The translations under genes and the position numbers were made by a program. The notes beneath the pieces were generated by a model. It worked only from the letters and a program-made list of their open reading frames with translations, ran no database searches and was not told the DNA's origin. Positions 14,808-27,425 of a DNA stretch of 64,000 bases are shown here, piece by piece. The stretch lies in the NCBI RefSeq assembly GCF_021917145.1, contig NC_061074.1, positions 12,009,772-12,073,771 of the forward strand, read 5' to 3'. The stretch's first letter is position 1, and each line of letters starts with the position of its first letter. Source of the stretch: Hypomesus transpacificus (Eukaryota; Chordata; Actinopteri; Osmeriformes; Osmeridae).

Positions 14808-17356
14808 CCCTCTGGGAGGCGTTATAGAGAACAAAGTGGTGTCCTTACTGTTGTTAGCTGAGCCCGAAGGGATCTTTGCCATGCCAGACCCCACGGTCCC
14901 AGACAGCGACATCAAGGCATTGACCACACTGTGTGACCTCGCCGACCGTGAACTCGTGGTCAATATCGGCTGGGCCAAGCACATACCAGGTATGTGCTCC
15001 CTCACACTAACATAGCATACACATGAGAAACTTCAGCTCTGAGCTGTTTATCTTGTCAAATTACCATATCCCCTGAACAACTTTGTGTGTTTGGTGGAGC
15101 ACTTTTATACCGTCTACTAATGCTTGTCTCTCTAAAATAATTGGCCGCACAAAGAGTTTAAACCAAGATGGTGAGACATCTGAGTCTGTAAATCCAAGCT
15201 GTCATCTCTCTATCTCTGTATTCATTTGAAATACCTTTCTTCCCAAATGAAAAATTCCTTATCAGTATTTCACACCCAAAACATCACCACCTGTGTTTTT
15301 GCTTATGCTTGTCCAGCAATGCTTACAAAACAAACCCCCTTGCCTGTAAGCAGGTGTGTGTGTGTGTGTGTGCGACCGAGACTTTCATTGTTCTCAAGGA
15401 ACAGAAGAAGAGCTCCATAGCTTGCCCCTGTGGTTATCCTGTGCCACAGCTCTCCTTCTTGTCGCTAACATTTACCATCAAAGTGTGAGCCTAACACGGT
15501 GTGACTGATGGGTGTATTTGGAGTCCTCTGCCAGCGGAGGGTTTGGCTGGTAGAGCACAGCAAAGCCGGGGAAGGAAATGCACCTCGTCACCTGAGGCCA
15601 CCGACTGGGAGAAAAGATAGGAAGAGGGAGGGAGAGAGTGTAAACGAAAGAGCAAGGGAGCAGATGCCGAGGAAGAGACACTGGCGAAGAGAGGCGACAG
15701 AGGGGCTGACAAAGACAGAGAGAGAAAAGGAGGAGGGAGACAGAGAGGAGACCTTTGTGCTCCAGACCCCCTCGTAGCAGCGTAATGGTGGTGTCACATC
15801 AGTTCTGTGTGAGTGGCAGGTTATGGCCCGTGGCTGGAGGTACCAGCAGAGAGACCCAGGCTGTCTAAGCGAGATGTCCAGGGGGATGTGAGTCCAGTTG
15901 GGCCACTCGGCTGCCAGCTACCCCATCTTGTCCTGGTCTGTCACGCAGACAGACACTGATGTGGTGTGAATTCTGAGATACAGATGAACTAGCTAAAGAC
16001 CCGCTCCCAAACTCATTTTTTGTCATTGTTTTTGAAAACATTTTTTTACGGTGAAGTTTAAACGAAGGGGGGGGGGGGGGAAATCTAGGTGATATGAAGA
16101 TGACAGATGGATGGACACACACTCCAGTAAGTCCTAAACTCCAAGATATATAGCTCTCATGAATGTTTGTCCATTTAAGTCCTTAAAGACACACCCATAC
16201 ACACCGCGATCGATCATACCGTTTCAGAATACTGATCTCTATCGACCAATGAAATTGTCTGCAGACGTTTCCAATCAATCACAGAGAGATAAGACAGGAA
16301 GGGGAGCCAGAGGCGTTCCCATGGTGATTGTAAAACCACCAGACCCAGATAATAATCACTGATGGCGTCAAAAAGGAAAGACTGTCCTCCTCCTCTTTTC
16401 CCTTGCTTTTCTATAAAACAAATCATCTGGTTTAATTATGGTGTGTGTGTGTGTGTGATTTATTCCTCCTCTCTGGGGGAGTATAATTCTGTTCTAGGTC
16501 CGTCCTTCAGGGGACACATAGGATTAGCCGTTCAACCTCTAACCACTGTATGAAGCAACCTTTTCTGAAACATGTCTCATGTCTTTCTACAGAAAATTCC
16601 TCCCACTGTCTCATCAATGGCAACAGTGGTTGCTCTGTCTCAGCAGACATATATACTTAACAATCTCCCCATTTCTCTCCTTGTCGGTCTCCCCATCTCT
16701 CTCCATCCAGGTTTCCCCTCGCTCTCGCTGGCAGACCAGATGAGTCTGTTGCAGAGCGGCTGGATGGAGATCCTGATCCTGCGCGTGGTGTTCCGCTCGC
16801 TGGCCTCGGAGGACAAGCTTGTGTATGCTGAAGACTACGTGATGGACGAGGAGCAGTCCAAACAGGCAGGTCTGTTCGATCTCAACAACGCCATCCTGCA
16901 GCTAGTGAGGAAGTTCAGAGCCATGAAGCTGGAGAGGGAGGAGTTTGTGGTTCTCAAAGCCATCGCGCTCGCCAACTCAGGTAAGAAGGAATGCTATCGT
17001 TGTCGAAGTAACTCAAGCAGAAAATTCTGAATTGGAGAGTTTTAGTGTCGATTGTCGTCCATTGCTGAGGCTTTAAACACCACCCGTAATCCCTTCTTTC
17101 TCTCCCTCCAGATTCTATGCAAATTGAGGACTTGGAGGCGGTGCAGGGTCTCCAGGATGTGCTCCATGGGGCCCTGCAGGACTACGAGAGCACCCAGCAC
17201 CCCGAGGACCCCAGGCGGGCAGGCAAGCTCATCATGAGCCTCCCCCTGCTGCGACAGACAGCCTCCAGGGCCGTTCAGCACTTCTGTAGCATTAAGCAGG
17301 ACGGCCGAGTGCCTATGCATAAACTGTTCCTCGAGCTGCTGGAGGCCAAGGTCTGA
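14364..17356 (+). CDS. esrrg/esrrd (paralogue unresolved): Estrogen-related receptor (NR3B, gamma/delta-like), last four coding exons (5' partial)
   Basis: Coding exons are 14364-14474, 14807-14989, 16711-16980 and 17112-17356 (TGA at 17354-17356), with matching phases at every junction. ERRs are orphan nuclear receptors that bind DNA as monomers or dimers and control mitochondrial and metabolic genes. The first visible exon encodes [16 protein letters not shown], the C-terminal extension of the DNA-binding domain. The next three encode a complete ligand-binding domain with [54 protein letters not shown]-type helices and the AF-2 end [14 protein letters not shown]. The hinge and several helices differ from mammalian ERR-gamma (for example [12 protein letters not shown] and GLFDLNNA), which suggests the fish ERR-delta or a diverged gamma copy. 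The A/B region and both zinc fingers are missing, lying beyond gap 2. Confidence 0.9.
14763..14805. repeat. (TC)n microsatellite acting as polypyrimidine tract
   Basis: A TC repeat runs directly into the AG acceptor of the second visible ERR exon (14807), so the microsatellite serves as the polypyrimidine tract of that splice site. Confidence 0.85.
14990..16710 (+). other. ERR intron between second and third visible exons
   Basis: The donor is gtatgtgc and the acceptor is ctctccatccag. It holds GA-rich and short GT repeats and a poly-G run near 16069-16080. No other gene is seen. Confidence 0.8.
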
Positions 17357-18935
17357 CCTTCTCCGGGGAGCGGGTGGGGTTGGTGGTGTGTGTGGGGGGG
17401 GGGGGGGGAGGGGGGTGATGGGGATCCTCATAGGCCCGAGACTGAAACTGGAACTGGATGGTCCTTAGAACTGGATTGATATCCTTCAAGAATCCTACTA
17501 ATGTTCTTGAGCTGAGTGCTGGATACAGGGCACAGTTTCCACATGCAGTTCAGTATGTCTGCTACAACATGCTGTCTGGCTCTTGTGTTTATCAGGAGTG
17601 CGGCCATTGTGTCACAGCATTAGACTCTTGCAAAAGCCAAGGTGAGGAGAACGCACTGTTATCATAATATTCTTCCAGAGGAAATAATGGTCGTATGGTC
17701 TGTTTGACAGAAGGACTAATGGAGTGTAGTGAATTGAACACAATATATTATAAAACTTGAAGATCCTCGAGGATAACCTTACATAGAAAAACTGCTTGAA
17801 GCCTGTTTCGTTTGCATTGAAATTATTTTGTGTTTTCAACTCACTGTCTATTTTGACGTTTCCATTCAAGTAACTAAAGGATAGGCTACAATATATAGTT
17901 TTGCCAAATAATTAAGTGGTTGTATCATTATTGTCAAATAGTTTCCAATCAACACCATTAATATGTATAGTATCCTGTCTGGAAATACTCAGACCTGACT
18001 TATCAGAAGCATCAAGTGCTACACATTGAAGATACCTATGCACCATGTGCTCTCCATAACACGCAAAATCACTACTGGTAACCATCAGGTTACACACTGG
18101 CAATGTCCATTGATGAAAGCTAACATTAATCTGCCATCTTGTTTCAAAGTCTTCAACAACAAAAACTATGGCCTCTTTATTTTTGTTATTAAAATATGTT
18201 CAGGGATGCACTTGAGGAATATAGAACTCATGGTGTACGAAGGTAGAAGAAAAAAAAACATATTTATTGTTTGCTTGATTATTATAATTATTTTTATTTA
18301 CCAGCGTGGCATTAATGAAGAATAACTTTACATAATTTTCTAAAGGATTTTAGCCTCTGTTGTTCAGTGAAGTAAACAATACCTTTTGTACTTGCTTGAC
18401 TACTTCACTTACCATCATATTCAAGTGATTTTTACATACTTGACAAAATTCAACTCTGATAATGTTGTAAAGTTTTAGATTATAACTTGTGCAAAGCACT
18501 ACTTTCTTCTATCCATAAGTGGGAACTGGTGGTGGTGTGTTTATACTGTATACTGTATGTCTGTATGTCAGAGAGTAGAAATGTCAGAAATTCATATTTT
18601 AATGTACACCTTAAATGAAGGGAAATAAAGACAAAAGAGAGTCAGTTTAGACTTTAACAAATTCTTAAATGTTACAGGTTTGTGTTTTAATGTTTCATGT
18701 CTATGGTTTGCTCTGTTTGTGTACTGTATCAGAATATCCTGTATATTTTTGTGACAAAGTATATCAGCGAGAGTGAAGCAGCGACACATCCTGGAGGAGA
18801 GGGAGTTAGTGTATGTCCTTACTTCTGCTGTGTACAGTATAACAACCAATGCCAGACAAGAGATGCTATTTGATCAATTACCAATGTTCAGATTCTCAGG
18901 TGGATTCTAGGGCAATAAAAAAAAAAGCTTTCTGT
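17357..18935 (+). other. probable 3'UTR of the ERR gene
   Basis: AT-rich sequence after the stop codon, with no supported reading frame. A poly-A signal AATAAA lies at 18914-18919, directly before an A-run, and gives a plausible transcript end near 18935. Earlier signals such as one near 18624 are possible. Confidence 0.5.
18914..18919 (+). terminator. poly-A signal AATAAA (ERR, candidate)
   Basis: Canonical hexamer about 1.56 kb after the ERR stop codon. Assigned by position only. Confidence 0.4.
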
Positions 18936-19506
18936 TTCAAATCAGTTTAATGTGTGGCTCCTTTTTAATGTGTCTTCCTATAGGCAGAAAATGACATCAC
19001 ATTCTATCAAACCTAAAGATAATTAATGTATAATGGAAGTCAGGTGACAATCAACTGGTTGAAATGGTGCTAACACAGTACACATGTGTGTGTGATGTAA
19101 AACAAAGGTGGAAGGACGTGTGGGGAGTGTGTAATGACTGAGGGAGGGTCAGTCATGAATAATAGACACTTGGGCCACCGTAGTGACTTCTGTCAGACAA
19201 CAACCTGCCACTTTAAGTCTACTGCAGCGTTTTACATCCCAAGACGACCAATAAATGATAGATTCAGCCGTTCCACTTTGACAGGTGGGGGAAGTCTTTT
19301 GGGAGAAATGGGGGAGGCGGAGTGGGAGGTGAGCAAAGGATCCCATTGGATGGAATCTATAATTAACAACATTTCTTTGATGAAGTGGAAGTTTAATGAA
19401 GCAGCACTTGGGAGGCCTATACTGGTCTTCAGGGGTTGTTGAAGAAGCTAATGAATACAGGCAGTTGAATTCCTCTCTCCACTGTTTTCTCAGAAGTGTG
19501 GAACAA

Positions 19507-19613
<107 letters not shown>

Positions 19614-21286
19614 TTACAGAACTGTAATACAACATTAAAGGGAACTGATGATTAGGCCTAGTATTCCAAATGGAATTGTATACATTTTATACCAAGCTGA
19701 TCATTTTTAATCAAAGATATTTCCAGTGAAACATTTTACACAAACACCTTTCAGAAATGTGAGCAGACAATCATATTGAAAATGTAATTTAAAAATGCCT
19801 GTAATGGTGAAGTATATCAAGTTTTCCATTTATCATCTCATTTAGATTTCATGCTTTGTTGTGACTGTGCTCTGAGTCAATAAGGCAGCATTAGCCACAG
19901 CTACATGGCTCTCAGGATCAATCACAATACCATACTGGTCCTGACAAATGAAACATTCACTCACTGACAGAATCAGACATGATTAGAATATTTTCCAACA
20001 GTACTGCTTCAAGTACCAGTACAGTGTAAATTCAATACAAGCGACCCTGCTAGCACCTATCATAGAACAACTTACAGATGTGCCTTACAGAAACACATGA
20101 TGATAACTGAAATGTTATTAAGGTGAAAAAGAGACGAGAGAGGGAGAGAAGAGGAAACAAGAACATGGTAGGGTGAGCATGTACAGACTAAGATGAATAG
20201 AAGTGAACATCCTGATGGATGAATGGATTAAAGAGGTACCATAAGGGATGGATGGATGAACGAGTGATCCACAATACATTCATCCACAATACATTCATCA
20301 ACACAAAACAATATTTGACATTTATTCAGGTCAAAGTGTTGCATCATGGGACGTGGCCAACAGCTTTTCCACCACATGGGCTTGTTTTAAGTGAGTTAGC
20401 GGCCGTGATTGACGCAACATCCTAATATGTCTCTTCTCTAAGTGAGTTAGAGTGTGTTTGTCTCTCAGACACCCAATGATGGATGAGCCCAGAGGAGAGG
20501 GGCTGTAAAAAAGAAAAGAAAAAAAGAAGCTGATTCTGGCATTCAGGCGTGACATCACTCTCCCAATAAAAAAACCATTGTCCCAAATCATCATGGCTAG
20601 CTATGAATGCTGATTAGTTTGTTAAAGGGACGCCGTTCCTTTATCACAATAACATGCACAACAAGCTTTCTTTTTCGGAAACGTATCCGATAAGTAACTT
20701 GGGATGGGTAGGGTTGTGTGTTTCTTTGAACAGTCGGACCATATCAGTGATACAGCAGCGATGTGGCCCACTGTAAAGCTCATCCTGCTCCTCAAACAAT
20801 GTCTTAGCAAGAGCAAATACAGATGCAAGTATGTTGTATGATAAGTGGGAACATCCCAACTGTTTTCTGATTTCATGTCACATACGGTAGGCTAGCCTTT
20901 AGAAAGCTCAATCTTAGTTTTTCAATAGAAGACGGCAGTTTAAAACATTCTTTCACTGTGTCATGGCCCAAAATTGTATGAGATTACCATACTTAACTAG
21001 TTGATTATCCTGATGTGAACAAGCACTGGACTGTCCTTAAATGGCCTCCACCACAACTGCCTGTCAGGTCTGCATGTTATCCTCCCCATGGACAGCCGAG
21101 GTGAGTGGTTTAGTGGAGTGGACTGTCACGCAAGACAGCAAAGGGAGTATGTAGGCCTGCCCTGTAGCCTTCCAGACAATGCAACTGTGACTCATGGCAT
21201 GAGTTGAAATTGAGTGGTAATTTACCGCCACCTTGTGGATTAATAATGTATTGCTATGAAAAATTTACAATAGCGCATCGATTAGC

Positions 21287-21350
21287 AGCGTTCCCCAACC
21301 ACCAGTCCGCGGACCGGTACCGGTTCGTGGCCATTTGGTACAGGGCCCCA
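21287..21350. repeat. dispersed repeat fragment with near-palindromic core
   Basis: Contains ccgcggaccggtaccggttc, whose centre is self-complementary, preceded by ttccccaaccaccagt. I remember similar sequence in dispersed vertebrate DNA-transposon remnants but cannot name the family with certainty. Confidence 0.4.
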
Positions 21351-23034
21351 CAGAAAAAAACAAAAACATTATTTCCTTTTAATTGATTATCAGAATCTGA
21401 AAGACGTTTTATTCTGAAAAATTACCGGATTCTCTCCTTCTCTGCGGGCCTTTCCCTGAGCAAAAAAAGCTCTGCAAAGATGCCCTGTATCTCAAGTCTG
21501 TTAACGACTATAAAATAAAAAATAAACGTATTGTTCAGATTTGGATAATTGGGGTCAAATGGATACCGTCCACAGTTAAACAAATGCATGTACATCTTTA
21601 GACATAAGTATTATTTTGTAGTATTGAGAAATGCTTACTGTTCAGATAAGTAACTGACTACACTCCAATTCTGTCATGTTGGTAAGTAATTGTTTGGTTT
21701 GCTGAAGCCTACTTTGTACACTTCAGAACAGAATCTTGATATGCCAAAGTGCTTACTTCAGTCTTTATGGGAAATAACTGTGTCAATCAAGTGTTGTTAT
21801 TTTGCTAAAAATGCATCCTGGTTTGCTATTAATCTCGAATGTATAAGTGCAATATTGTCATAAATGATGTACATGTATGCTTCTATCACAAGCAACTTGC
21901 AATAAAGACATTTTAATGTAACGTCAGTGTATGCATTTCTCCTCAAGAGGGAGTCCTGAGAGCTATAAGCACTCACTGAGGTGTTTTTGGTAGGTGACAG
22001 TGACACAGGGAGTGTCTCACATGTTGTGATTCTATTCAACCGGCGGAGGGCAGCATCCGTCTACCTTGAAAAAACCTTCACAGTAGCCTACTAGTAGCGC
22101 TTACTGAAGTGGCTGCTACCTCTTGATGATTGTTGTTATTGCTACCTAAGCTTATCTGGCAGATGAGATATTCCATGGATAGCCTAAGGTGTGCACACTC
22201 GCCGACCTGCAATAGTAGCACGCTAAAGATATAACAACAAATATCTTCGAAATGTTTGTCTAAGCGGATTTTATTTAAGTACGAATGGAACCAGATACAG
22301 AAAGGCAAGTGATTGGACGCGAGCAGTGGTGGTAGCTGCCCATTCTATCTGAACAGCTACAGCTAGACAATGCCAGGACTAGCCACATCAACATTAGCGT
22401 GACACACATAACAAACGTAGGCTACTAATAGGGGTGTCACACAGTGCTGAGCTAAAAACGTCACGTTTTCACTATTATTGTTTGGTTCATTTATGTAATT
22501 ACAAAGATTTTAACGTAGCCTCTGGTTAAGATCTCAGCAGCGTAAGTATTGTGTGAGGTACAGTAGCTTCGCCAAATGCGAAAAGAGCAGTTGTACATTC
22601 TTAAAACAAAATTAGGTAGCCTATAAATTACGCTACAGGAGCAACTAACTCTACATGACAAATCGTTTGAAAGCTGGCTCGTGTACCACTGGTTAATACA
22701 ACCTATATAATAAGAGCTATAATAAGAGCGATGACGTAAGACGTAATGTAAGATCTGATACATTGTAAAACAGTTTTGGTTATTGTGAAAGTCAGGTGAT
22801 TCAACAATATGTCATTACTCAACCGAGAGGATGGGTGTAGGCTTAAGCTCAGCATGCAGGTGTAAATCCCCCCCTCACATCAGTGTTGATGCGTTTGCTA
22901 AATTAATTGGGGGCTACATGAATTGAGAGCAATACACCATTAAATAACAAATTATGGTGTATACCAATTGAGTGAACAATTCTGTGAAGAGTGTGTGCAC
23001 ACCTGCATAACACTGCTTGTCTTCCTCCTTTAGC

Positions 23035-24135
23035 ATGGTGAACTATGGCGAGGTGGAACCTCCTTCAAACTCTTTCTCTGAAGCTAAAATGATGGAAGCC
23101 AGGGGGGGGACCAGCACAGACTCAACCCCCTCCCTCTGCCCCTCGGCTACATCTGTCCCAGAGTGTGCCATCTGCCTCCAGAGCTGCATTCACCCTGTAC
23201 GCCTCCCCTGCACCCACATCTTCTGTTTCCTGTGTGTGAAGGGAGCCTCCTGGCACAGCAAGCGCTGCGCCCTCTGCAGACAGGAAGTGCCCGAGGACTT
23301 CCTAGAGCGTCCCACCCTGCTGTCGCCAGAGGAGCTGAAGGCAGTGGCTGGAGGGGGGAGAGGGGACCACGATGCCTTGGGGGAGGCTGGCCAAGCCTGG
23401 TACTACGAGGGGAGGAACGGCTGGTGGCAGTACGACGAGCGCACCAGCCGTGAGTTGGAGGAATCCTCGGCCAGGGGCAGAAAGAGCGTGGAGATGCTGA
23501 TTTCCGGCTTCCTGTACGTGGCTGACCTGGAGAACATGGTGCAGTATCGGCGCAATGAGCACGGACGGCGGCGACGCATGAAGCGGGACGTGGTGAACAT
23601 TCCCAAGAAGGGCGTTGCCGGGCTCAGACTGGAGACCCTCCCGGCCGTGACATCAGGGGGGGCTGCAGGGCGTACAGAGCGGGGGAGTTTGGTCGACGGA
23701 GCCGATGTGACAGCGCGGTCACAGGCGTGGAGGAGCTCCGGCACTTTGGTTCCCCCTACATATGTCCGACCCCCAATGGTTCTGGGGGGCAATCAGGTCT
23801 TCGCTGCTTCTCTCTTGCGCCCCTCTCTGGAGGACTCACTCTCCCAGCTCCTCATCAGCCAACCAGAAGGTGGCGAGGAGGAGGAAGTGGAGACTGCCTC
23901 TCACGCCAGCCACGTGCACGAATCGGTATCTTGTAGCAGCGAGGGTGAGGAGATGGAGGGCCCGGGAAGGCAGAGGGGGAGAGTGGAGTTTGGGGGGCAG
24001 GAACTAAGACACGGACAGCCACAGCCACAGTGGAGGGAGAGCCAGCCTGACAGCCCCCCTCCTGATGGCAGCTTCTCCAGCGTTAGTGCTCGCTCACACA
24101 GCCCTGATGGTCAGTGTACGGTGACTGAGGTCTGA
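23035..24135 (+). CDS. rnf146: E3 ubiquitin-protein ligase RNF146 (Iduna), complete
   Basis: A 366-residue protein in one coding exon. The splice acceptor cttcctcctttag ends at 23033, so the ATG at 23035 is the start and the upstream in-frame TTG is intronic. RNF146 binds poly-ADP-ribosylated proteins such as tankyrase-modified axin and ubiquitinates them for proteasomal degradation, supporting Wnt signalling and the DNA-damage response. A C3HC4 RING spans about residues 44-81 (C44, C47, C59, H61, C64, C67, C78, C81). A WWE domain follows at about 121-190, with the family signatures [20 protein letters not shown] and [17 protein letters not shown]. The tail is acidic, Ser-rich and variable, but ends in the conserved [10 protein letters not shown]. 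Human RNF146 is also encoded by a single coding exon and is of similar length. All catalytic zinc ligands are present. Confidence 0.97.
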   Translation: MVNYGEVEPPSNSFSEAKMMEARGGTSTDSTPSLCPSATSVPECAICLQSCIHPVRLPCTHIFCFLCVKGASWHSKRCALCRQEVPEDFLERPTLLSPEELKAVAGGGRGDHDALGEAGQAWYYEGRNGWWQYDERTSRELEESSARGRKSVEMLISGFLYVADLENMVQYRRNEHGRRRRMKRDVVNIPKKGVAGLRLETLPAVTSGGAAGRTERGSLVDGADVTARSQAWRSSGTLVPPTYVRPPMVLGGNQVFAASLLRPSLEDSLSQLLISQPEGGEEEEVETASHASHVHESVSCSSEGEEMEGPGRQRGRVEFGGQELRHGQPQPQWRESQPDSPPPDGSFSSVSARSHSPDGQCTVTEV

Positions 24136-24720
24136 CTGAAATGAAACAACAGACAATCCACCACACTAGATCATGGTCAGTCACTGTACTACAATCAGCC
24201 TAGCAAAAAAGCCTCAATGTAGAAATAAGACAGTTAAGGGGGTGATGGAGCCACCATCAGTAACCTTGCTGCCTGCAAAGTAATGTGTAGCACCTGCAGT
24301 TCACCAACCTCAAAAACCACTACCACCAACAGGTCTTTCATCTAGCACGGCTATGTCTCAGTCTTAAATTTTATGAATAATGTGTAGTGAGGTTTTTTCA
24401 TTTTAGTTTGACTGATGACAAAAAGCACCTCTGCATCTTCAGTAGTCATGCAGTTTTTGCTGTAAGTTTGTGTTTTGAGGTGTCAAACGTCTGCTTGAAA
24501 ATGTGGCAGTGTTAGAGATGCAGAAACTGAACGGGTAGAAATTCAGATCAGTTCTGTTTGCAGTATATTGCTGGAGGATTCTACTGAATTCAGAAAGTGA
24601 CTTGAGTTGTTTTGCGTTTTGAATGTTCATAAGTCATTGGAATTAGTTGAATGGATATGTCTTGTTGTGATGACTATCTTTATGTCTTTAAAGCCATTAA
24701 ACTCCTTTTGTTTGTGTTTT
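24136..24720 (+). other. rnf146 3'UTR
   Basis: Non-coding AT-rich sequence after the stop, ending near a variant poly-A signal ATTAAA at 24696-24701 followed by a T/G-rich element. Confidence 0.6.
24696..24701 (+). terminator. poly-A signal ATTAAA (rnf146, candidate)
   Basis: Common variant hexamer about 560 bases after the stop, followed within 25 bases by a GT-rich stretch (ttttgtttgtgtttt). Confidence 0.5.
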
Positions 24721-27249
24721 ATTCCTCTGTGTTGATTTTGTTACTTGAGGGAATTTTAAGGTTATGTAGCCTATCTCTTAAGCAGAGTGTTGCATTGGTT
24801 TGATGTGAATGCTGCACAGTGTGCCTGTATTCGCATTAGAGAGGACTATAAGCATACTTCCAATGCAAAAGCAAAACTTACATGAGAAAAAGCTCTCTCT
24901 AATCTTCACATGAAAATATATTCTGTCATCTGCCATAAAAAAAAATTGTTATGTTTTTATGAATCTCTGAAGCTGTGTGGTCATGTGGGTGGGTGTTTCC
25001 ATGGCCACCACCTGTGTGGCCCTTTCTCTGCTTGTGATGTCACTTGGTCAGTCACAAGCGCAACAGAAGAAGCCGTCAATAACACCAAAAGTTTCAGCAA
25101 ATACCAAATCAGTCAATATGAAATGAAAAATGTCTGCTTTTCTTTTTACTTATACTTTCTGGCTTGTTTATTTGGAAACATGATATATGTGCCACTATTA
25201 AACCAATAAACCTGTTGTTATTTTGTTGTTTTTTAGTCTTATACCTGATGATTGTACATGCTATTCTTATGTCTACCCATGTCACGGGTCCATGAAACGA
25301 AGCACCTACACAGACACACCTTCTGTGAAGCACAACTTATATATCATGAGACACATTGGCGGCCGTGTATGAGTCATATTTAGATGGATATGCCATACCC
25401 CCAGACATACTGTATTTAGATAGTACATACAGATTTATATTGTATGTGTCAAGTAGCCATTTCAAGTGGGGGACACATATAGATGGGATACATTGGGTCA
25501 CATGATGCCAATGTGACAGGGTGAAAGACATTTAGTCCCTGTACAGTAATCAGGGAGAGAGCGAATGAGGGATTGATCAAGTGATCTATCTGGAAAAGGA
25601 AGAAGAAGAACACATTTGTGAAGTTAATAAAATAATGTAAAGGAAAAGAATCGAGAGAGAGGGAGGGAGGGAGGGAGAATAGAGAATGAGGTGAAAGAGT
25701 TCAGCAGACCTTAGTGTGAGGAAGTCGGTCATTCGTAGCTGGAGGCAGACAGATGGGAGACAGCAGTGAAACGTATGTATGCACACACATAACTCAAAAC
25801 AGTCTTCCGCATACTGTATAGACACATGCATCAGGATTTAAGTTACCCTGTACTTATCTTTTATCATGCAAAAATGACCATTTGCTCAGGGTACAAACAC
25901 ACACACACTTTCTATTTTACAGAATACAGTACACCAATTACAATCTTTTATATTCACTTAACATCATCTCCATACTTTCAAACTGCCTGAGACAGCTGCC
26001 TAGCACTTTTCCAGGGCATGCCTGCAACCTGCCAGCTTGTGTCCCTGCCTCAGACTAGCACAGATCAGCACCAGGGGCCTGCATCTGTGTCCCACGTCCC
26101 TGAGATGTGCAGCCAACGGCCACAACATCTGTTATTCCCCTGTCAGTGCTTGGTCCATTTTTGAGTTGTATGGTGGACCTGCAAGAACACAAGCACCTCT
26201 GTCTGACCTCTGTTAACGAACACAACATACGGTGTACGAGGGACATCAGAGATCCTACTCACACACACACACCCAGAGCCCAATCTCTACAGGAATAGCA
26301 GTATCGCAGCCGATCCCTCACCAACCTGGAATTCAGAAGGCAGTGTTGTTTTCGTGTCTACCGTATAAGTTGTGACCTTGTGGCTTTAGTTCTGAACAGG
26401 GAGGTGATTGTTTATTCTGTAATGTGCATGCATGTGTGTATTTCTAGTGGCGGGACAGGATGAGCCAGACAGGGTGACAAGCACAGCCTGAGAGTCTCAC
26501 GCACTCCGGGAGCCAGCAATGACCTCATTCAACAGCCACCATCATCGGCCTAACACCATTAATACCTCTGGTATGTCAGTGACCACGGTGGGTGCCTTCA
26601 GAACCATTAATAACTCTCAAATCTCACCCGCTGAAATCATCAGTCTTCCTGTACACTAGCTCCCTCTTTTACAGGTCATGGTACAATGATACAGTTCTGC
26701 TACGATGGTGCCATTGTGTACAGGTATTCCACATTTCCAAGGACAGGAATTGTACTGTGTATTATTGTTATTTCCAGTTAAATGCATTTTCTTTTTCTTA
26801 CTTTGGTTGCTGGAGAATGGAGGAAGTTGCGTGTATGCATATAGTAGAAGAGAAGATTTTTACACTGCAAATGACAGATGTACGGTATACGTTATTATCA
26901 GGGGGGGAGTGGAAAGGAGAGAGAGGGAAAGTGTGAGGGAGATCCATTTTCAGTTGTCAGGTCCCCTGCTGGCACAGCGGAGTCTCATGACCATCTCTAC
27001 TGGTTGACTGGATCAACGTGTGCATTTTTTCAGGCGCCTATAGTTTTTTTTGTGGTGAGAGAAGTTGGTACCCACAACCCATGATGCTTGGCTGTCAGCG
27101 GGTGCTAAAACAATCAGCACATGAGATAACGACGGTAATATCGGACTCAGTCCAGTACCCAGTGGAACATTTTCGGCGCCTGTAAAAGCTAGAGTCAATC
27201 AGGAACTACGATTAATGGACTGCTAATCCTCGGTTTTGCATTTGGTCCT

Positions 27250-27425
27250 GTATCAGACGCTCTTATCCAGAGCGACTTACAGTAAGTACAGGGACATTCC
27301 CCCCGAGGCAAGTAGGGTGAAGGGCCTTGCCCAAGGACACAACGTCATTTGTCACGGCCGGGAATCAAACTGGCAACCTTCTGATTAGTTGCCCGATTCC
27401 CTAACCGCTCAGCTACCTCTACCTC
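27250..27425 (-). mobile_element. tRNA-derived SINE (minus orientation)
   Basis: On the minus strand it starts with a tRNA-like head carrying an A-box-like gtagctgagcggttagggaa and a B box in ggttgccagtttgattcccg. The body follows (ccttgggcaaggcccttcac), then a conserved tail (cgctctggataagagcgtct) of the type shared with fish L2-like LINEs. The same family is present at 59844-60015. Probably a V-SINE/L2-tailed family; the family name is not certain. Confidence 0.8.

Noticed and set aside
23017-23034. Earlier in-frame start for rnf146
   Set aside because: It is a TTG inside the polypyrimidine tract of the splice acceptor; the ATG at 23035 is the first codon of the exon.
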